A stretch of 64,000 bases of DNA from Pseudomonas proteolytica (GCF_007858275.1 NZ_VFEV01000029.1:1-64000), one strand, 5' to 3'; shown: positions 1 through 10,464, numbered from the stretch's first letter. The notes: generated from the letters alone by a model not told the origin. Numbers and translations: made by a program.

Positions 1-144
1 CACGGTTAGTGTCCACATACTGTCCACATTGGGTGGTAATACTTTCGGAATAACGCTGAAAATATTCCTAAAACCTTGAGTTTTCGGTGTTTTTATCGGT
101 GGGTATTGGGGCGTCTAGTTGATAGGCCATCAATCAGCTCCGCT
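1..144. other. Intergenic edge region without a recognisable gene
   Basis: No credible coding region is seen here. The stretch lies downstream of the minus-strand binding-protein gene. It holds two copies of TGTCCACAT in direct orientation at 10-18 and 21-29, 11 bp apart. AT-rich sequence follows, with only a weak five-base hairpin near 71-86, so no convincing terminator was found for the neighbouring gene. Confidence 0.5.
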
Positions 145-930
145 TCAGAGATCTGCAGGCAATGGTTCTTTCAGCCACTGCATCGCGTTTTTTTCCAGGC
201 TGCCATCAGCCTTGGCGCTGACCAGGATCTGGTTGACCTTCTCCAGCAGTGCCGGCTCGTTTTTGTTCACCCCGACATACACCGGCGAATCCTTGAGCTT
301 GACCTTCAGCGCCGGCACACGCTTGGGGTTGCGCTCACTGATCGCCACCATCACCACGTTGCCACTGGCGATCAGGTCCACCTGGCCGGCGAGGTAGGCG
401 GCGATGGTCGAGTTGTTATCTTCGAAGCGCTTGATCGTGGCTTCCTTGGGGGCGACCGCGCTCAACTCGATATCTTCAATGGCGCCGCGGGTCACGCTGA
501 TGGTCTTGCCCTTGAGGTCATCGAGGCTTGCAATGGCCGCGTCAGGCGGGCCGAACACTGCGAGATAGAACGGCGCGTAGGCCTTGGAAAAGTCGATGAC
601 CTTCTCGCGATCCGGGTTCTTGCCCAGGCTGGAAATCACCAGGTCCACTTTGCCGGTGGTGAGGAACGGGATGCGGTTGGTGCTGTTGACCGGGGTCAGT
701 TCCAGTTTGACCTTGAGTTGCTCGGCCAGCAGTTTGGCGGTGTCGATGTCCAGGCCGCGTGGTTTCATGTCCGGGCCCACCGAACCGAATGGTGGGAAAT
801 CCTGGGGTACGGCAACCTTGAGGGTGCCACGGGCGACGATATCGTCCAGGCCATTGGCCTGGGCAGGTGCCTGGCTGAGCATCAGGCTGGCAAACAAGGC
901 AGTGAGCAGGACGCTGCAACGCTTGGTCAT
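145..930 (-). CDS. Amino-acid ABC transporter periplasmic substrate-binding protein (family 3)
   Basis: A 261-residue exported solute-binding protein. An N-terminal signal peptide of about 25 residues (KR, hydrophobic core, then AQA) precedes a family-3 bacterial solute-binding domain over nearly the whole mature chain. The DFPPFG stretch near the mature N-terminus and the TNRIPFLTTGKVDLVI region are typical; the arginine there usually binds the ligand alpha-carboxylate. The open frame runs much further upstream, but the signal peptide fixes the ATG at 928-930. It is divergent from a GntR/FadR-type regulator 255 bp away, which suggests local control. No permease or ATPase gene is visible inside the window, and the ligand cannot be told from sequence alone. 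Confidence 0.88.
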   Translation of the reverse strand: MTKRCSVLLTALFASLMLSQAPAQANGLDDIVARGTLKVAVPQDFPPFGSVGPDMKPRGLDIDTAKLLAEQLKVKLELTPVNSTNRIPFLTTGKVDLVISSLGKNPDREKVIDFSKAYAPFYLAVFGPPDAAIASLDDLKGKTISVTRGAIEDIELSAVAPKEATIKRFEDNNSTIAAYLAGQVDLIASGNVVMVAISERNPKRVPALKVKLKDSPVYVGVNKNEPALLEKVNQILVSAKADGSLEKNAMQWLKEPLPADL

Positions 931-1040
931 GGCAACTCTCCGAAAAGGGCGAAGGGATTTTCTGAGTGTTGCCAGTGCACAGCCCGTGCCATGGTGCTTT
1001 GAAACGCCTGCAAGGCAGGTTTTACGAGGCGTGCGGCGGT

Positions 1041-1061
1041 CTGACTGGTCTGAACAGTCAG
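1041..1061. promoter_or_regulatory. Candidate operator for the adjacent GntR/FadR regulator
   Basis: In the divergent region, CTGACTG (1041-1047) and CAGTCAG (1055-1061) form a perfect 7-bp inverted repeat with a 7-bp spacer. The centre TGGTCTGAACA (1046-1056) fits the FadR-subfamily pattern TNGTnnnACNA with one mismatch. Its position between the two start codons suits control of one or both genes. This is inference from motif shape and location. Confidence 0.45.
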
Positions 1062-1185
1062 GTCTGGTTTCGCACCCTTTTCGAGCGTCGGCAAAACCGC
1101 GCGAGCCCCTTTGGGGCGTGGCTTGCCGGCTGCCGAGAATAGCTTTACAACTAGGCCCACTGTTGACTGAAACCTCGGGTTTTCC

Positions 1186-1887
1186 ATGAATTCCATCGCC
1201 CAAGCCGTACCGGAAGCGGCCTTGCAAGCTATCCGCAAACTGATCAAGGAGCAGGGCTTCGGCCCTGGCGATGCCTTGCCTTCGCAGCGGGACCTGGCGA
1301 TGCAATTGGGGGTCAGTCGTGCTTCCTTGCGCGAGGCCTTGTCGTCGCTCAGCGCACTGGGGCTGGTCAGCGTGCAACCGGGCAAGGGCGTATTTGTGCA
1401 GGCGCCGCCGGCGGCCGAGATAAACGGCGTGGCCTGGCCGTTTACGGCCCAGGCCAGCCCGCTGGATATCTTCCAGTTGCGCTATGCCCTGGAGGGGTTT
1501 GCGGCGGGGCTGGCGGCCATGACGCTGACCACTGGGGAACTGGATTGGCTCGAAGACAATGTCCAGGCCATGCGCCGGGAGCTCAAGGCCGGTGATTTCG
1601 AGGCCGCCGCGCGGCTGGACTTCGCTTTTCACCAGCGCATCCTGTTGGCCAGTGGCAATCAGGCGATGGTGAGCATCCTCAGCGCCAGTGCCGAGGTGTT
1701 CCTGGAAAGCCAGAAACTACCGTTCATCCGACCGGAGCGGGCGATGGAGACCTGGCAGGAGCACCGCAAGATCCTCCGTGCGCTGGCCCGGCGCAGCAGC
1801 GCGGCGGCGCAAAAAGCCATGCAGGAGCACGTGCGTAACGCCGCCTTGCGCACGGGCATCGCCTTTGTCACACCGGTAACATCCTGA
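1186..1887 (+). CDS. GntR-family transcriptional regulator, FadR/FCD subfamily
   Basis: A 233-residue DNA-binding repressor or activator. The N-terminal winged helix (about residues 12-75) contains the GntR signature LPSQRDLAMQLGVSRASLREAL, followed by LGLVSVQPGKGVFV in the wing. The C-terminal part (about 90-225) is an FCD ligand-binding domain, with DFAFHQRIL and EHRKILRAL carrying the histidines that usually hold a metal. Such proteins usually sense organic or amino acids. It is divergent from the binding-protein gene, and a palindrome between them is a plausible operator. The ligand is unknown. Confidence 0.9.
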   Translation: MNSIAQAVPEAALQAIRKLIKEQGFGPGDALPSQRDLAMQLGVSRASLREALSSLSALGLVSVQPGKGVFVQAPPAAEINGVAWPFTAQASPLDIFQLRYALEGFAAGLAAMTLTTGELDWLEDNVQAMRRELKAGDFEAAARLDFAFHQRILLASGNQAMVSILSASAEVFLESQKLPFIRPERAMETWQEHRKILRALARRSSAAAQKAMQEHVRNAALRTGIAFVTPVTS

Positions 1888-2007
1888 ATCGGTAATACCC
1901 AAAATGATGGCATTCGATAGCAAGAGTCAATCAGCGGCGGCTTCCTGAACGAAGGAAGGGCAGCTATGATGGGCAACGTTTTTTTTGCTTACAACCCGGA
2001 GACATCC

Positions 2008-2337
2008 ATGAGCAACGATCTTATCAAGCACGTCACCGACGCGACCTTTGAGGCCGAAGTACTGCAGGCCCAGGGCCCGGTGCTGGTTGACTACTGGGCT
2101 GAGTGGTGCGGTCCTTGCAAAATGATCGCTCCGGTCCTGGACGACATCGCAACCACCTACGAAGGCAAACTGACCATTGCCAAGCTGAACATCGACGAGA
2201 ACCAGGAAACCCCGGCCAAGCACGGCGTACGTGGTATCCCGACCCTGATGCTGTTCAAGAACGGCAACGTCGAAGCCACCAAGGTTGGCGCACTGTCGAA
2301 GTCGCAACTGGCCGCATTCCTCGACGCCAACATCTAA
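2008..2337 (+). CDS. trxA: Thioredoxin 1
   Basis: A 109-residue cytoplasmic thioredoxin that reduces protein disulfides with electrons from thioredoxin reductase. The active site WCGPC is at residues 33-37 and the cis-proline loop is GIPTLML. Length and sequence are those of the classical single-domain protein. The frame is open from 1966, but the ATG at 2008 has a GGAG ribosome-binding site at the right distance and gives the standard N-terminus. A strong terminator follows, so trxA probably forms its own unit ahead of rho. Confidence 0.97.
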   Translation: MSNDLIKHVTDATFEAEVLQAQGPVLVDYWAEWCGPCKMIAPVLDDIATTYEGKLTIAKLNIDENQETPAKHGVRGIPTLMLFKNGNVEATKVGALSKSQLAAFLDANI

Positions 2338-2345
2338 GCGTCGTA

Positions 2346-2376
2346 AAAAAAGCCCCGCAAATTGCGGGGCTTTTTC
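2346..2376 (+). terminator. Rho-independent terminator of trxA
   Basis: GCCCCGCAA and TTGCGGGGC form a tight GC-rich hairpin, preceded by an A-run and followed by five Ts. It starts nine bases after the trxA stop codon. Confidence 0.92.
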
Positions 2377-2570
2377 GTAAAGCAGGGCTAGACGCTCTGA
2401 AATTCAGGTGGTACATTCGGCCCCGCACTGGTTTCTCCACTGCCCCCTGCAAGCCGTCGCCGACGCATTCCTTTCGATTAGTACGCGATCCTGTCGCCTT
2501 CTCTGCGGCGCGGCCTCATTAAGCCAAAAGCTTAATTCCCCCCCTCTATAAATGATTACGTCATTCCTAT

Positions 2571-3830
<1,260 letters not shown>

Positions 3831-3853
3831 TACAGCGTTTCAGGTCCGAAAGA

Positions 3854-3881
3854 ATGGCGCCCCCAGGGGCGCCATTTTTTT
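3854..3881 (+). terminator. Rho-independent terminator after rho
   Basis: ATGGCGCCCC and GGGGCGCCAT form a 10-bp stem with a minimal loop, followed by seven Ts. It begins 24 bp after the rho stop codon and separates rho from ubiD. Confidence 0.92.
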
Positions 3882-3988
3882 GCCTGGGGTTTTTAACGAC
3901 ACCCGGCCGGCAATTGCGCCGCCGATAGGGCTGCCAGCCGCCCTCAGAACAGGTAGGATGTACGCCTATTTTACGGGTGGCATGGTTA

Positions 3989-5455
3989 ATGAAATTCAAG
4001 GATCTTCGGGATTTCGTGCAGCAACTTGAGCAGCGCGGAGAGTTGAAACGTATTCAGGTGCCGGTGTCCCCGGTCCTGGAAATGACTGAGATTTGCGACC
4101 GCACCTTGCGCAACAAGGGCCCGGCGCTGCTGTTCGAGAACCCCACAGGCTTTGATATCCCGGTGCTCGGTAACCTGTTCGGCACGCCCGACCGGGTGGC
4201 ATTCGGCATGGGCGCCGAGTCGGTCAGCGAACTGCGCGAAATCGGCAAGCTGCTGGCGTTCCTCAAGGAGCCCGAGCCGCCCAAGGGCCTGAAGGACGCG
4301 TGGTCGAAGCTGCCGATCTTTCGCAAGATCATTGCCATGGCGCCCAAGGTGGTCAAGGACGCGGTATGCCAGGAAGTGGTCATTGAAGGCGATGATGTCG
4401 ACCTGGCGATGCTCCCGGTGCAGACCTGCTGGCCCGGCGACGTCGGCCCGCTGATCACCTGGGGCCTGACCGTCACCAAGGGCCCGAACAAGGACCGCCA
4501 GAACCTGGGCATCTACCGCCAGCAAGTGATCGGCCGCAACAAGGTGATCATGCGTTGGTTGAGCCACCGTGGTGGGGCGCTGGATTTCCGTGAGTGGTGC
4601 GAGAAGCACCCGGGCCAGCCGTTCCCGGTTTCCGTGGCCCTGGGGGCCGACCCGGCGACGATCCTCGGCGCCGTGACGCCGGTGCCCGACAGCCTTTCCG
4701 AATACGCCTTTGCCGGCCTGCTGCGCGGCAACCGCACCGAGCTGGTGAAGTGCCGTGGCAACGACCTGCAAGTACCGGCCACCGCCGAAATCATCCTCGA
4801 AGGCGTGATTCATCCGGGCGAGATGGCCGATGAAGGCCCGTATGGCGACCACACCGGCTACTACAATGAAGTCGACAGCTTCCCGGTATTCACCGTCGAG
4901 CGTATCACCCACCGGGTCAAACCGATCTACCACAGCACCTACACGGGCCGGCCGCCTGATGAGCCGGCGATCCTCGGTGTGGCGCTGAACGAAGTGTTCG
5001 TGCCGATCCTGCAGAAGCAGTTCCCGGAAATCACCGACTTCTACCTGCCGCCGGAAGGCTGCTCGTACCGCATGGCCATCGTGACCATGAAGAAGTCGTA
5101 CCCGGGCCATGCCAAGCGCGTCATGCTCGGTGTGTGGTCGTTTTTGCGACAGTTCATGTATACCAAGTTCGTTATTGTCACCGACGACGACATCAACGCC
5201 CGGGACTGGAACGACGTGATCTGGGCCATCACCACGCGCATGGACCCCAAGCGCGACACGGTGATGATCGATAACACGCCGATCGACTACCTGGACTTTG
5301 CCTCGCCGGTGTCGGGCCTGGGATCGAAGATGGGCCTGGATGCCACTCACAAGTGGCCGGGTGAAACCACCCGGGAGTGGGGCCGGGTGATCGTCAAGGA
5401 TGAAGCCGTGACGGCGCGTGTCGATGCGATGTGGAAAGAATTGGGAATAGATTGA
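3989..5455 (+). CDS. ubiD: 4-hydroxy-3-polyprenylbenzoate decarboxylase UbiD
   Basis: A 488-residue prenylated-FMN-dependent decarboxylase of ubiquinone synthesis. It starts [14 protein letters not shown] and contains [19 protein letters not shown], the cofactor- and metal-binding part of the family, and [19 protein letters not shown]. Length is normal for UbiD. The frame opens at a GTG 12 bases upstream, but the ATG at 3989 gives the conserved N-terminus. Its stop codon shares one base with the start of the next gene, a ferredoxin-reductase-like protein, so the two are probably translated together. Activity needs UbiX for the cofactor, and ubiX is not in this window. Confidence 0.96.
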   Translation: MKFKDLRDFVQQLEQRGELKRIQVPVSPVLEMTEICDRTLRNKGPALLFENPTGFDIPVLGNLFGTPDRVAFGMGAESVSELREIGKLLAFLKEPEPPKGLKDAWSKLPIFRKIIAMAPKVVKDAVCQEVVIEGDDVDLAMLPVQTCWPGDVGPLITWGLTVTKGPNKDRQNLGIYRQQVIGRNKVIMRWLSHRGGALDFREWCEKHPGQPFPVSVALGADPATILGAVTPVPDSLSEYAFAGLLRGNRTELVKCRGNDLQVPATAEIILEGVIHPGEMADEGPYGDHTGYYNEVDSFPVFTVERITHRVKPIYHSTYTGRPPDEPAILGVALNEVFVPILQKQFPEITDFYLPPEGCSYRMAIVTMKKSYPGHAKRVMLGVWSFLRQFMYTKFVIVTDDDINARDWNDVIWAITTRMDPKRDTVMIDNTPIDYLDFASPVSGLGSKMGLDATHKWPGETTREWGRVIVKDEAVTARVDAMWKELGID

Positions 5456-6423
5456 TGCGTGTAACCCTGCAACCTTCCGGTGCGGTCCTCGACTTGCAGC
5501 CCGGCGAGCGGATTCTTGAAGGCGCGCGGCGCCTGGGCTATGAATGCCCGCAGGCGTGCCGTAATGGGGTGTGCCACGTCTGTGCGGCCCTGTTGGTCGA
5601 GGGCCGGGTGCAACAAGCCGGTGAGGTGCGCGATCATGGCGAGTTCTATACCTGCATCGCCGAGCCCTTGGAGGATTGCATCGTGCTATGGGATGGCGTG
5701 CTGGCGCCGGGAGAGTTGCCGGTGCGCAAACTTGCCTGCCAGTTGAGCGAGTGCGTGGACCTGGGGGGCGACGTGTGGCGCGTGCGCCTGCGGGCACCGG
5801 CCGGCAAGGCGGTGCGCTATCACGCGGGCCAGTACCTGATGATCGAGCGCGAAAACGGCGAGAAGTCGGCGTTTTCCCTGGCTTCGGCGCCCCATGCCGG
5901 GCGCGATTTGGAACTGCATGTGCTGGTGCGTGAAGACAGCGCCCGCAGCCTGATCGAGCAGTTGCAGCGTAACCAGATGGCGCGGGTCGAACTGCCATTT
6001 GGCGATACCCACCTGGCCGAACTGCCCGACGGGCCGCTGGTGTTGATCGCGGCCGGCACCGGCATGGCCCAGATGCACAGCCTGATCGAGCACTGCCGGG
6101 CCAGCGGTTTCAAGCACCCTGTGCACCTGTATTGGGGCGTGCGCCAACCAGATGATTTCTATCAGGTGGAGCATTGGGAGCAATGGCAGCAATTGCCCAA
6201 TCTGTTCCTGCACAAAGTGGTCAGTGACTTGTGCGGTTGGGAAGGGCGCTGTGGCTTGTTGCATGAGGCGGTGTGTGAAGACATCAGCGACCTCAAGGGC
6301 GTGCATGTCTACGCCAGCGGTTCGCCAGCGATGATCTATGGCACGTTGGATGCGCTGGTCAACGCCGGCATGGATGCACACCAGATGCGCGCCGACGTGT
6401 TTGCCTACGCACCACGCTCCTGA
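5455..6423 (+). CDS. Ferredoxin-domain flavin oxidoreductase (CDP-6-deoxy-delta-3,4-glucoseen reductase-like)
   Basis: A 322-residue electron-transfer flavoprotein. Residues 1-90 form a plant-type [2Fe-2S] ferredoxin domain with C35-x4-C40-x2-C43 and a fourth cysteine in FYTCIAEP. Next comes an FAD-binding domain (GQYLMIER, SAFSLASAP), then an NAD(P)-binding domain starting at LVLIAAGTGMAQMHSLIEH. This is the layout of phenol-hydroxylase-type and CDP-glucoseen reductases. The ATG overlaps the ubiD stop by one base, giving translational coupling and pointing to a link with ubiquinone or flavin reduction rather than deoxysugar synthesis. The true electron acceptor is unknown. Confidence 0.85.
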   Translation: MRVTLQPSGAVLDLQPGERILEGARRLGYECPQACRNGVCHVCAALLVEGRVQQAGEVRDHGEFYTCIAEPLEDCIVLWDGVLAPGELPVRKLACQLSECVDLGGDVWRVRLRAPAGKAVRYHAGQYLMIERENGEKSAFSLASAPHAGRDLELHVLVREDSARSLIEQLQRNQMARVELPFGDTHLAELPDGPLVLIAAGTGMAQMHSLIEHCRASGFKHPVHLYWGVRQPDDFYQVEHWEQWQQLPNLFLHKVVSDLCGWEGRCGLLHEAVCEDISDLKGVHVYASGSPAMIYGTLDALVNAGMDAHQMRADVFAYAPRS

Positions 6424-6439
6424 CTTCAAACGGTGTGTG

Positions 6440-6521
6440 AGCTTGCCTGCGAAAGCGGTGAATCAGTCGCTGGCTGTGTTGACTGACACACCGCATTCGC
6501 GGGCAAGCCCGCTCCCACATA
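6440..6521. repeat. REPIN-type palindromic repeat pair
   Basis: GCTTGCCTGCGAAAGCGG and a GCATTCGCGGGCAAGCCCGC block face each other in inverted orientation about 30 bp apart, between convergent genes. They share the GGGCTTG/CAAGCCC core with the other repeats of this window. The pair may also act as an mRNA end. Confidence 0.7.
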
Positions 6522-6566
6522 GGCCCGGTTCCCACAGGGGATTGTGTCTACTCACGTCTGTCGGTG

Positions 6567-7043
6567 TCAGAACCGCACACCTGTGGTCACCATCGCCGCA
6601 TTGAACCCCAGCAATACGAATTCCGCCGCTACCGGCCCATAGTGGGTTCCCACCGACGGAATGATCACCGGCGCCACGCCGTAGCGGTTCAGCGGAATCT
6701 TGTCGCGATACTTGCCGCGATAGCCCTGGATCGCCCCGCCGGTGAGCTTCAGATACACCGGATAGTCGCTCATGTCGTAGCGCTTGCCTGCGTACGCGTA
6801 GTACGAGCGCTGGCGAAACGAGTTGCGAAAGGTCGCACCGCCATACACCCACCCCGAAGCGTCATTACGCTCCAGGCCGATCAGGTCCTGGTTGTTGTTG
6901 TGCTCGGGATCCGGCGCAAAGTGCCGGGTGTAGACGCTGGTCTGGGCGTACCAGAAGCCTTTGTCGTCGTTGGCCGGCGCTTCGGCGGCCAGGGCGGTGG
7001 TGGCCTGTGCCAGGAGCAGCAGGCCGGAAAGTCGGTTTTTCAT
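6567..7043 (-). CDS. PagP-like outer-membrane beta-barrel protein (often annotated sn-glycerol-3-phosphate transporter)
   Basis: A 158-residue exported protein. An N-terminal signal peptide (KNR, hydrophobic leucines, ending ALA) is followed by alternating aromatic and polar segments: FWYAQTSVYTRHF, GWVYGGATFRNSF, SYYAYAGKRYDM, and a C-terminus ending in F. This fits a small eight-stranded barrel. The TRHF and DKIPLNRYGVAPVIIPS blocks are shared by a family often mislabelled as a glycerol-3-phosphate transporter and, as I recall, related to the lipid A palmitoyltransferase PagP. The histidine in TRHF is a candidate catalytic residue. It stands alone, convergent to the reductase gene and divergent from a TonB receptor. 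Function is not proven by sequence. Confidence 0.55.
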   Translation of the reverse strand: MKNRLSGLLLLAQATTALAAEAPANDDKGFWYAQTSVYTRHFAPDPEHNNNQDLIGLERNDASGWVYGGATFRNSFRQRSYYAYAGKRYDMSDYPVYLKLTGGAIQGYRGKYRDKIPLNRYGVAPVIIPSVGTHYGPVAAEFVLLGFNAAMVTTGVRF

Positions 7044-7369
7044 GGGGCGACCTCGATAGTCGGTGGATGCACGGCTAAGTGGGTCGTGACGCGGGCCTAT
7101 TTTGAGGGCTCGCTCTGCCCAAAGGCTGAACGGGCGCTGAAAGTAGCGGGATTTTCTGGAGCAATCCTGATGAACGGGGTCTGTTGCTTATGCTGTTGCT
7201 TATTCTTAAAAGATATTTATTCGTCAAGATGAATATCATTAAGCTATATGTCATCGGGCTACCGACTATCTGCCACTAACCAGTAAATGACCGCCACCGT
7301 CCGCCACACGGATCGATCGTATGAACTCAGGGCATTGACGTTCTGACTTTTGATTCCAAGGGGAGCGGT
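7044..7369. other. Divergent intergenic region upstream of the TonB-dependent receptor
   Basis: The 326 bp between the barrel protein and the receptor hold no coding region. The middle (about 7195-7260) is clearly AT-rich against a GC-rich background, as expected for a promoter, and includes a partial Fur-like motif near 7229-7240. AAGGGGAGCGG just before the receptor ATG is a good ribosome-binding site. Confidence 0.5.
7229..7240. promoter_or_regulatory. Partial Fur-box-like motif
   Basis: ATGAATATCATT differs by one base from ATGATTATCATT, the right half of the Pseudomonas Fur box. The left half is poorly matched, so iron control of the receptor is only a possibility. Confidence 0.3.
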
Positions 7370-9757
7370 ATGGGGAGCTACAACAGGCACGCGCTGTACA
7401 CGGCGATTTTGTCAGCCAATTTGCTGGCCGCCGTGGGATTCAATCCAGTGATCGCCGCTGAAGCGGCGGCGACCGAAACGCCAAAACTCGACACCGTGAT
7501 CGTCACGGGTACCCGCGCCCAAGAGCGCACGGCCAGCGCGTCACTATCACCTATTGATGTGATTTCCGGCGAAAGCCTGCGCAGCAGCGGTTCCGATGAG
7601 CTGGGCGCGGTACTGGCGCGGCTGATTCCTTCTATCAACTTCCCCCGCCCTAGCCTGGTGGACGGCGCCGAACTGGTGCGCCCGGCGCAACTGCGCGGCC
7701 TGTCGCCGGATCAAGTGCTGGTGCTGGTCAATGGCAAGCGGCGCCACACCAGCGCTTTCGTCAACCTGGGTGGTGCGGTCGGCCGCGGTTCGGCCCCGGC
7801 GGATTTGAATGCCATCCCGTTGTCGGCGGTCGACCATATTGAAGTGCTGCGTGATGGCGCGTCGGCGCGCTACGGGTCCGATGCAATTGCCGGGGTGATC
7901 AACGTGATCCTCAAGCAGACCGACCACGGCGGCTCGGTTTCGAGCAAGTTCGGCCAATACAAGAAAGGCGACGGGATCCAGCGCAACATCAGCGGCAACA
8001 CCGGCCTGGCCGTAGGCGAGAACGGGTTTATCAACCTTTCGGCCGAAGGTGCCGACAATGACTACACCAACCGCGCCGGCCACGATTACCGCCCGGCCAG
8101 CATCGGTTCCACCACGTACGGCCAGCGGGTGTTCCGCCAGGGCGAACCTTCGACCAACGAAGGCAAGCTGTGGCTGAACGCTGGCTACGCTTTCAACGAA
8201 GCTGCCGAGTTCTACACTTTTGGCGGCTACAGCAAGCGGCGTGGCGAGACGGCGGCGTTCTACCGGGCGAGCAATGCGTCCAACAACCTCCCGGCGCTCA
8301 ACCCCAATGGCTACCTGCCGCTGATCCGTGGCAGCCTCGAAGATACCTCGCTGGTGGCCGGCCTGCGCGGGCAGTTGGCGTATGACTGGCACTACGACCT
8401 GTCGGCCAACTACGGCAAGAACCAGTACGAACTGCACACCGAAACCATCAACACCTCCCTGGGCCTGGCGACGCCGCGCAAATTCGACAACGGCACCCTG
8501 AGCAACGAGCAGAAGCAGCTCAGCCTGGACCTGTCCCGTGAGTTTGACCTGGGCTGGCTGCCGTACCCGGTATCGGTGGCATTCGGCGGCGAATACCTGC
8601 ACCAGGGCTATGAGATTGAAGCCGGTGAGCCGGCCTCCTATTACCAGACCGGCAGTTCAGGCCTCGGCGGTTTCCGCGATGCCGACGCCGGCAGCACCTC
8701 GCGCCACAACTGGGCGCAGTACCTGGACCTGGAAACCAACTTCACCGAGAAGCTCGGGGTTTCGGCGGCGGTGCGCCATGAGGACTACAGCGACTTCGGC
8801 TCCAACGTCAGCGGCTCGCTGTCGGCGCGCTATGACTTCACCCCGCAAGTGGCCCTGCGCGGCAGTATTTCCAATGGCTTCCGCGCGCCGTCCCTGGCCC
8901 AGCAGAACTTTGCCTACACCTCGTCGCAGTTGATCGGCAACACCATCCAGGAAGCCGGCACCTTCCCGGCCAACAGCCAGGTGGCGCGTTTGCTTGGCGC
9001 CGAAGACCTCAAGGCCGAGAAGTCACGCAACTACAGCCTGGGCCTGGTGCTGGAGCCCGCGGATAACCTGACGGTGACGGCGGACGTCTACCGCATCGAC
9101 ATCCGCGACCGCATAAGCCTGTCGTCCAACCTTGCCCTTAACGCGGCGACACGCGCCTATCTGCAAGCCAATGGCGTCGGCAATATCGACTACACCACCG
9201 CCCGCTACTTCACCAATGCTACGGACACCAGCACCGACGGCGTCGACCTGGTGGCCAACTACCGCTACCAACTGGACAACGGCATCCGCTGGAACAGCAC
9301 CGTGGGCTACAACTACAACCACACCAAGGTCACGGACGTGAAGGCCAACCCGGCCATTCTCGATAGCCTGGGCGCCAACCTGGTGCGGGTCGACCGGCGC
9401 GAGCGCATCGGTCTGCTGGGCGACACCACGCCCCAGCACAAGCTGAGCCTGGGCAACGATTTCACCTTCGGCAATTGGGCGCTGCACAGCAATCTGGTGC
9501 GCTATGGCGAATTCACCAGCTACCAGGCGGACAAGGTCAATGACCAGACCTTCAAGGCCGCCTGGGTGCTGGATTTGTCGGCTGACTACACATTACACAA
9601 CTGGACCTTCACCGTGGGCGGCGACAACGTGACCGATAAGTACCCGGAAAAGCTCAATGCCTACGCCAGCAGTGGCGGCAACCTGGCCTATAGCACTTTT
9701 TCGCCTTACGGTTACAGCGGCGCGTTCTATTACGGTAAAGTCGCCTATAACTGGTAG
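7370..9757 (+). CDS. TonB-dependent outer-membrane receptor
   Basis: A 795-residue ligand-gated channel of the outer membrane, energised by TonB. After a signal peptide of about 29 residues comes the TonB box DTVIVTG, then the plug domain (QLRGLSPDQVLVLVNGKRRH, IEVLRDGASARYGSDAIAGVINVILK). A large barrel follows with GFRAPSLAQQNF and ends in YGKVAYNW, the C-terminal tryptophan needed for barrel assembly. There is no N-terminal signalling domain, and no sigma/anti-sigma pair lies nearby. No substrate-specific neighbour is present, and ChaC follows by only 41 bp. A siderophore, sugar or vitamin could be the ligand. Confidence 0.92.
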   Translation: MGSYNRHALYTAILSANLLAAVGFNPVIAAEAAATETPKLDTVIVTGTRAQERTASASLSPIDVISGESLRSSGSDELGAVLARLIPSINFPRPSLVDGAELVRPAQLRGLSPDQVLVLVNGKRRHTSAFVNLGGAVGRGSAPADLNAIPLSAVDHIEVLRDGASARYGSDAIAGVINVILKQTDHGGSVSSKFGQYKKGDGIQRNISGNTGLAVGENGFINLSAEGADNDYTNRAGHDYRPASIGSTTYGQRVFRQGEPSTNEGKLWLNAGYAFNEAAEFYTFGGYSKRRGETAAFYRASNASNNLPALNPNGYLPLIRGSLEDTSLVAGLRGQLAYDWHYDLSANYGKNQYELHTETINTSLGLATPRKFDNGTLSNEQKQLSLDLSREFDLGWLPYPVSVAFGGEYLHQGYEIEAGEPASYYQTGSSGLGGFRDADAGSTSRHNWAQYLDLETNFTEKLGVSAAVRHEDYSDFGSNVSGSLSARYDFTPQVALRGSISNGFRAPSLAQQNFAYTSSQLIGNTIQEAGTFPANSQVARLLGAEDLKAEKSRNYSLGLVLEPADNLTVTADVYRIDIRDRISLSSNLALNAATRAYLQANGVGNIDYTTARYFTNATDTSTDGVDLVANYRYQLDNGIRWNSTVGYNYNHTKVTDVKANPAILDSLGANLVRVDRRERIGLLGDTTPQHKLSLGNDFTFGNWALHSNLVRYGEFTSYQADKVNDQTFKAAWVLDLSADYTLHNWTFTVGGDNVTDKYPEKLNAYASSGGNLAYSTFSPYGYSGAFYYGKVAYNW

Positions 9758-9798
9758 TAGCTCTTCATTTCCGAGAAAGGAGACCTAAGCGATCCGCC

Positions 9799-10464
9799 AT
9801 GACCGTTATTGAATCCGAACTTCTGCAATTGGCTTACCCTCCGCGGCTCGATCTGGGGCCGCAACTCACTCACGAACAATTGATGAGCTCGATGCAGGCC
9901 ACCATGGGCCTGCACAAGGGTGGGCCGGTCTGGTTGTTTGCCTACGGCTCGCTGATCTGGCGTCCCGAGTGTTCGGCCACCCAGCGCCTGCGGGCACGGG
10001 TCCACGGTTATCACCGGGGCCTGTACCTGTGGTCCCACGAGCATCGGGGTACGCCGGAGTTGCCGGGGCTGGTGTTTGGCCTGGATCGCGGCGGCTCGTG
10101 CAGTGGCTTTGCCTATCGCCTGCCGGAGGAGCAGCTGGAGGCTTCGCTCTATGCCTTGTGGCAGCGGGAGATGCCTTACCCTTCGTATCGGCCACATTGG
10201 CTCAGTTGCCGGCTTGAAGACGGCAGTCAGGTGCAGGCGTTGGGTTTTGTGCTGGAGCGGCACTTGCCCAGCTACGCCGGCAACTTGCCCGACAGCGTGC
10301 TGAACCAGGTATTCGCCAGCGCTTGCGGGCGCTACGGCACTACTCGCGATTATGTCGAGCAGACCGTCAACGCCCTGCGTAGCCACGCCATGCCAGACAA
10401 GAATCTGGAGGCGCGGCTCAAGCGATGTGCCAAAGGCGTCGCGGCGATTAACGCGCCGAGCTGA
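9799..10464 (+). CDS. Gamma-glutamylcyclotransferase, ChaC family
   Basis: A 221-residue cytoplasmic enzyme that probably splits glutathione into 5-oxoproline and Cys-Gly. The substrate-binding loop [13 protein letters not shown] lies near residue 40, followed by [24 protein letters not shown], the region with the catalytic glutamate of the family. Length matches bacterial ChaC. It lies 41 bp behind the TonB receptor on the same strand and its 3' end overlaps the convergent glpT by 17 bp. A functional link with the receptor is not evident. Confidence 0.88.
   Translation: MTVIESELLQLAYPPRLDLGPQLTHEQLMSSMQATMGLHKGGPVWLFAYGSLIWRPECSATQRLRARVHGYHRGLYLWSHEHRGTPELPGLVFGLDRGGSCSGFAYRLPEEQLEASLYALWQREMPYPSYRPHWLSCRLEDGSQVQALGFVLERHLPSYAGNLPDSVLNQVFASACGRYGTTRDYVEQTVNALRSHAMPDKNLEARLKRCAKGVAAINAPS

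Noticed and set aside
10-29. DnaA boxes or replication origin
   Set aside because: Both motifs differ from TTATCCACA at two positions, and no dnaA, dnaN or gidA gene is nearby.
931-1632. Upstream extension of the binding-protein frame to 495 codons
   Set aside because: It would run through the regulator gene; the signal peptide sets the start at 928-930.
3986-5998. 670-codon open frame on the minus strand opposite ubiD and the reductase
   Set aside because: It is a GC-rich shadow: ubiD has clear family motifs on the plus strand, the minus frame has none, and it spans two real genes.
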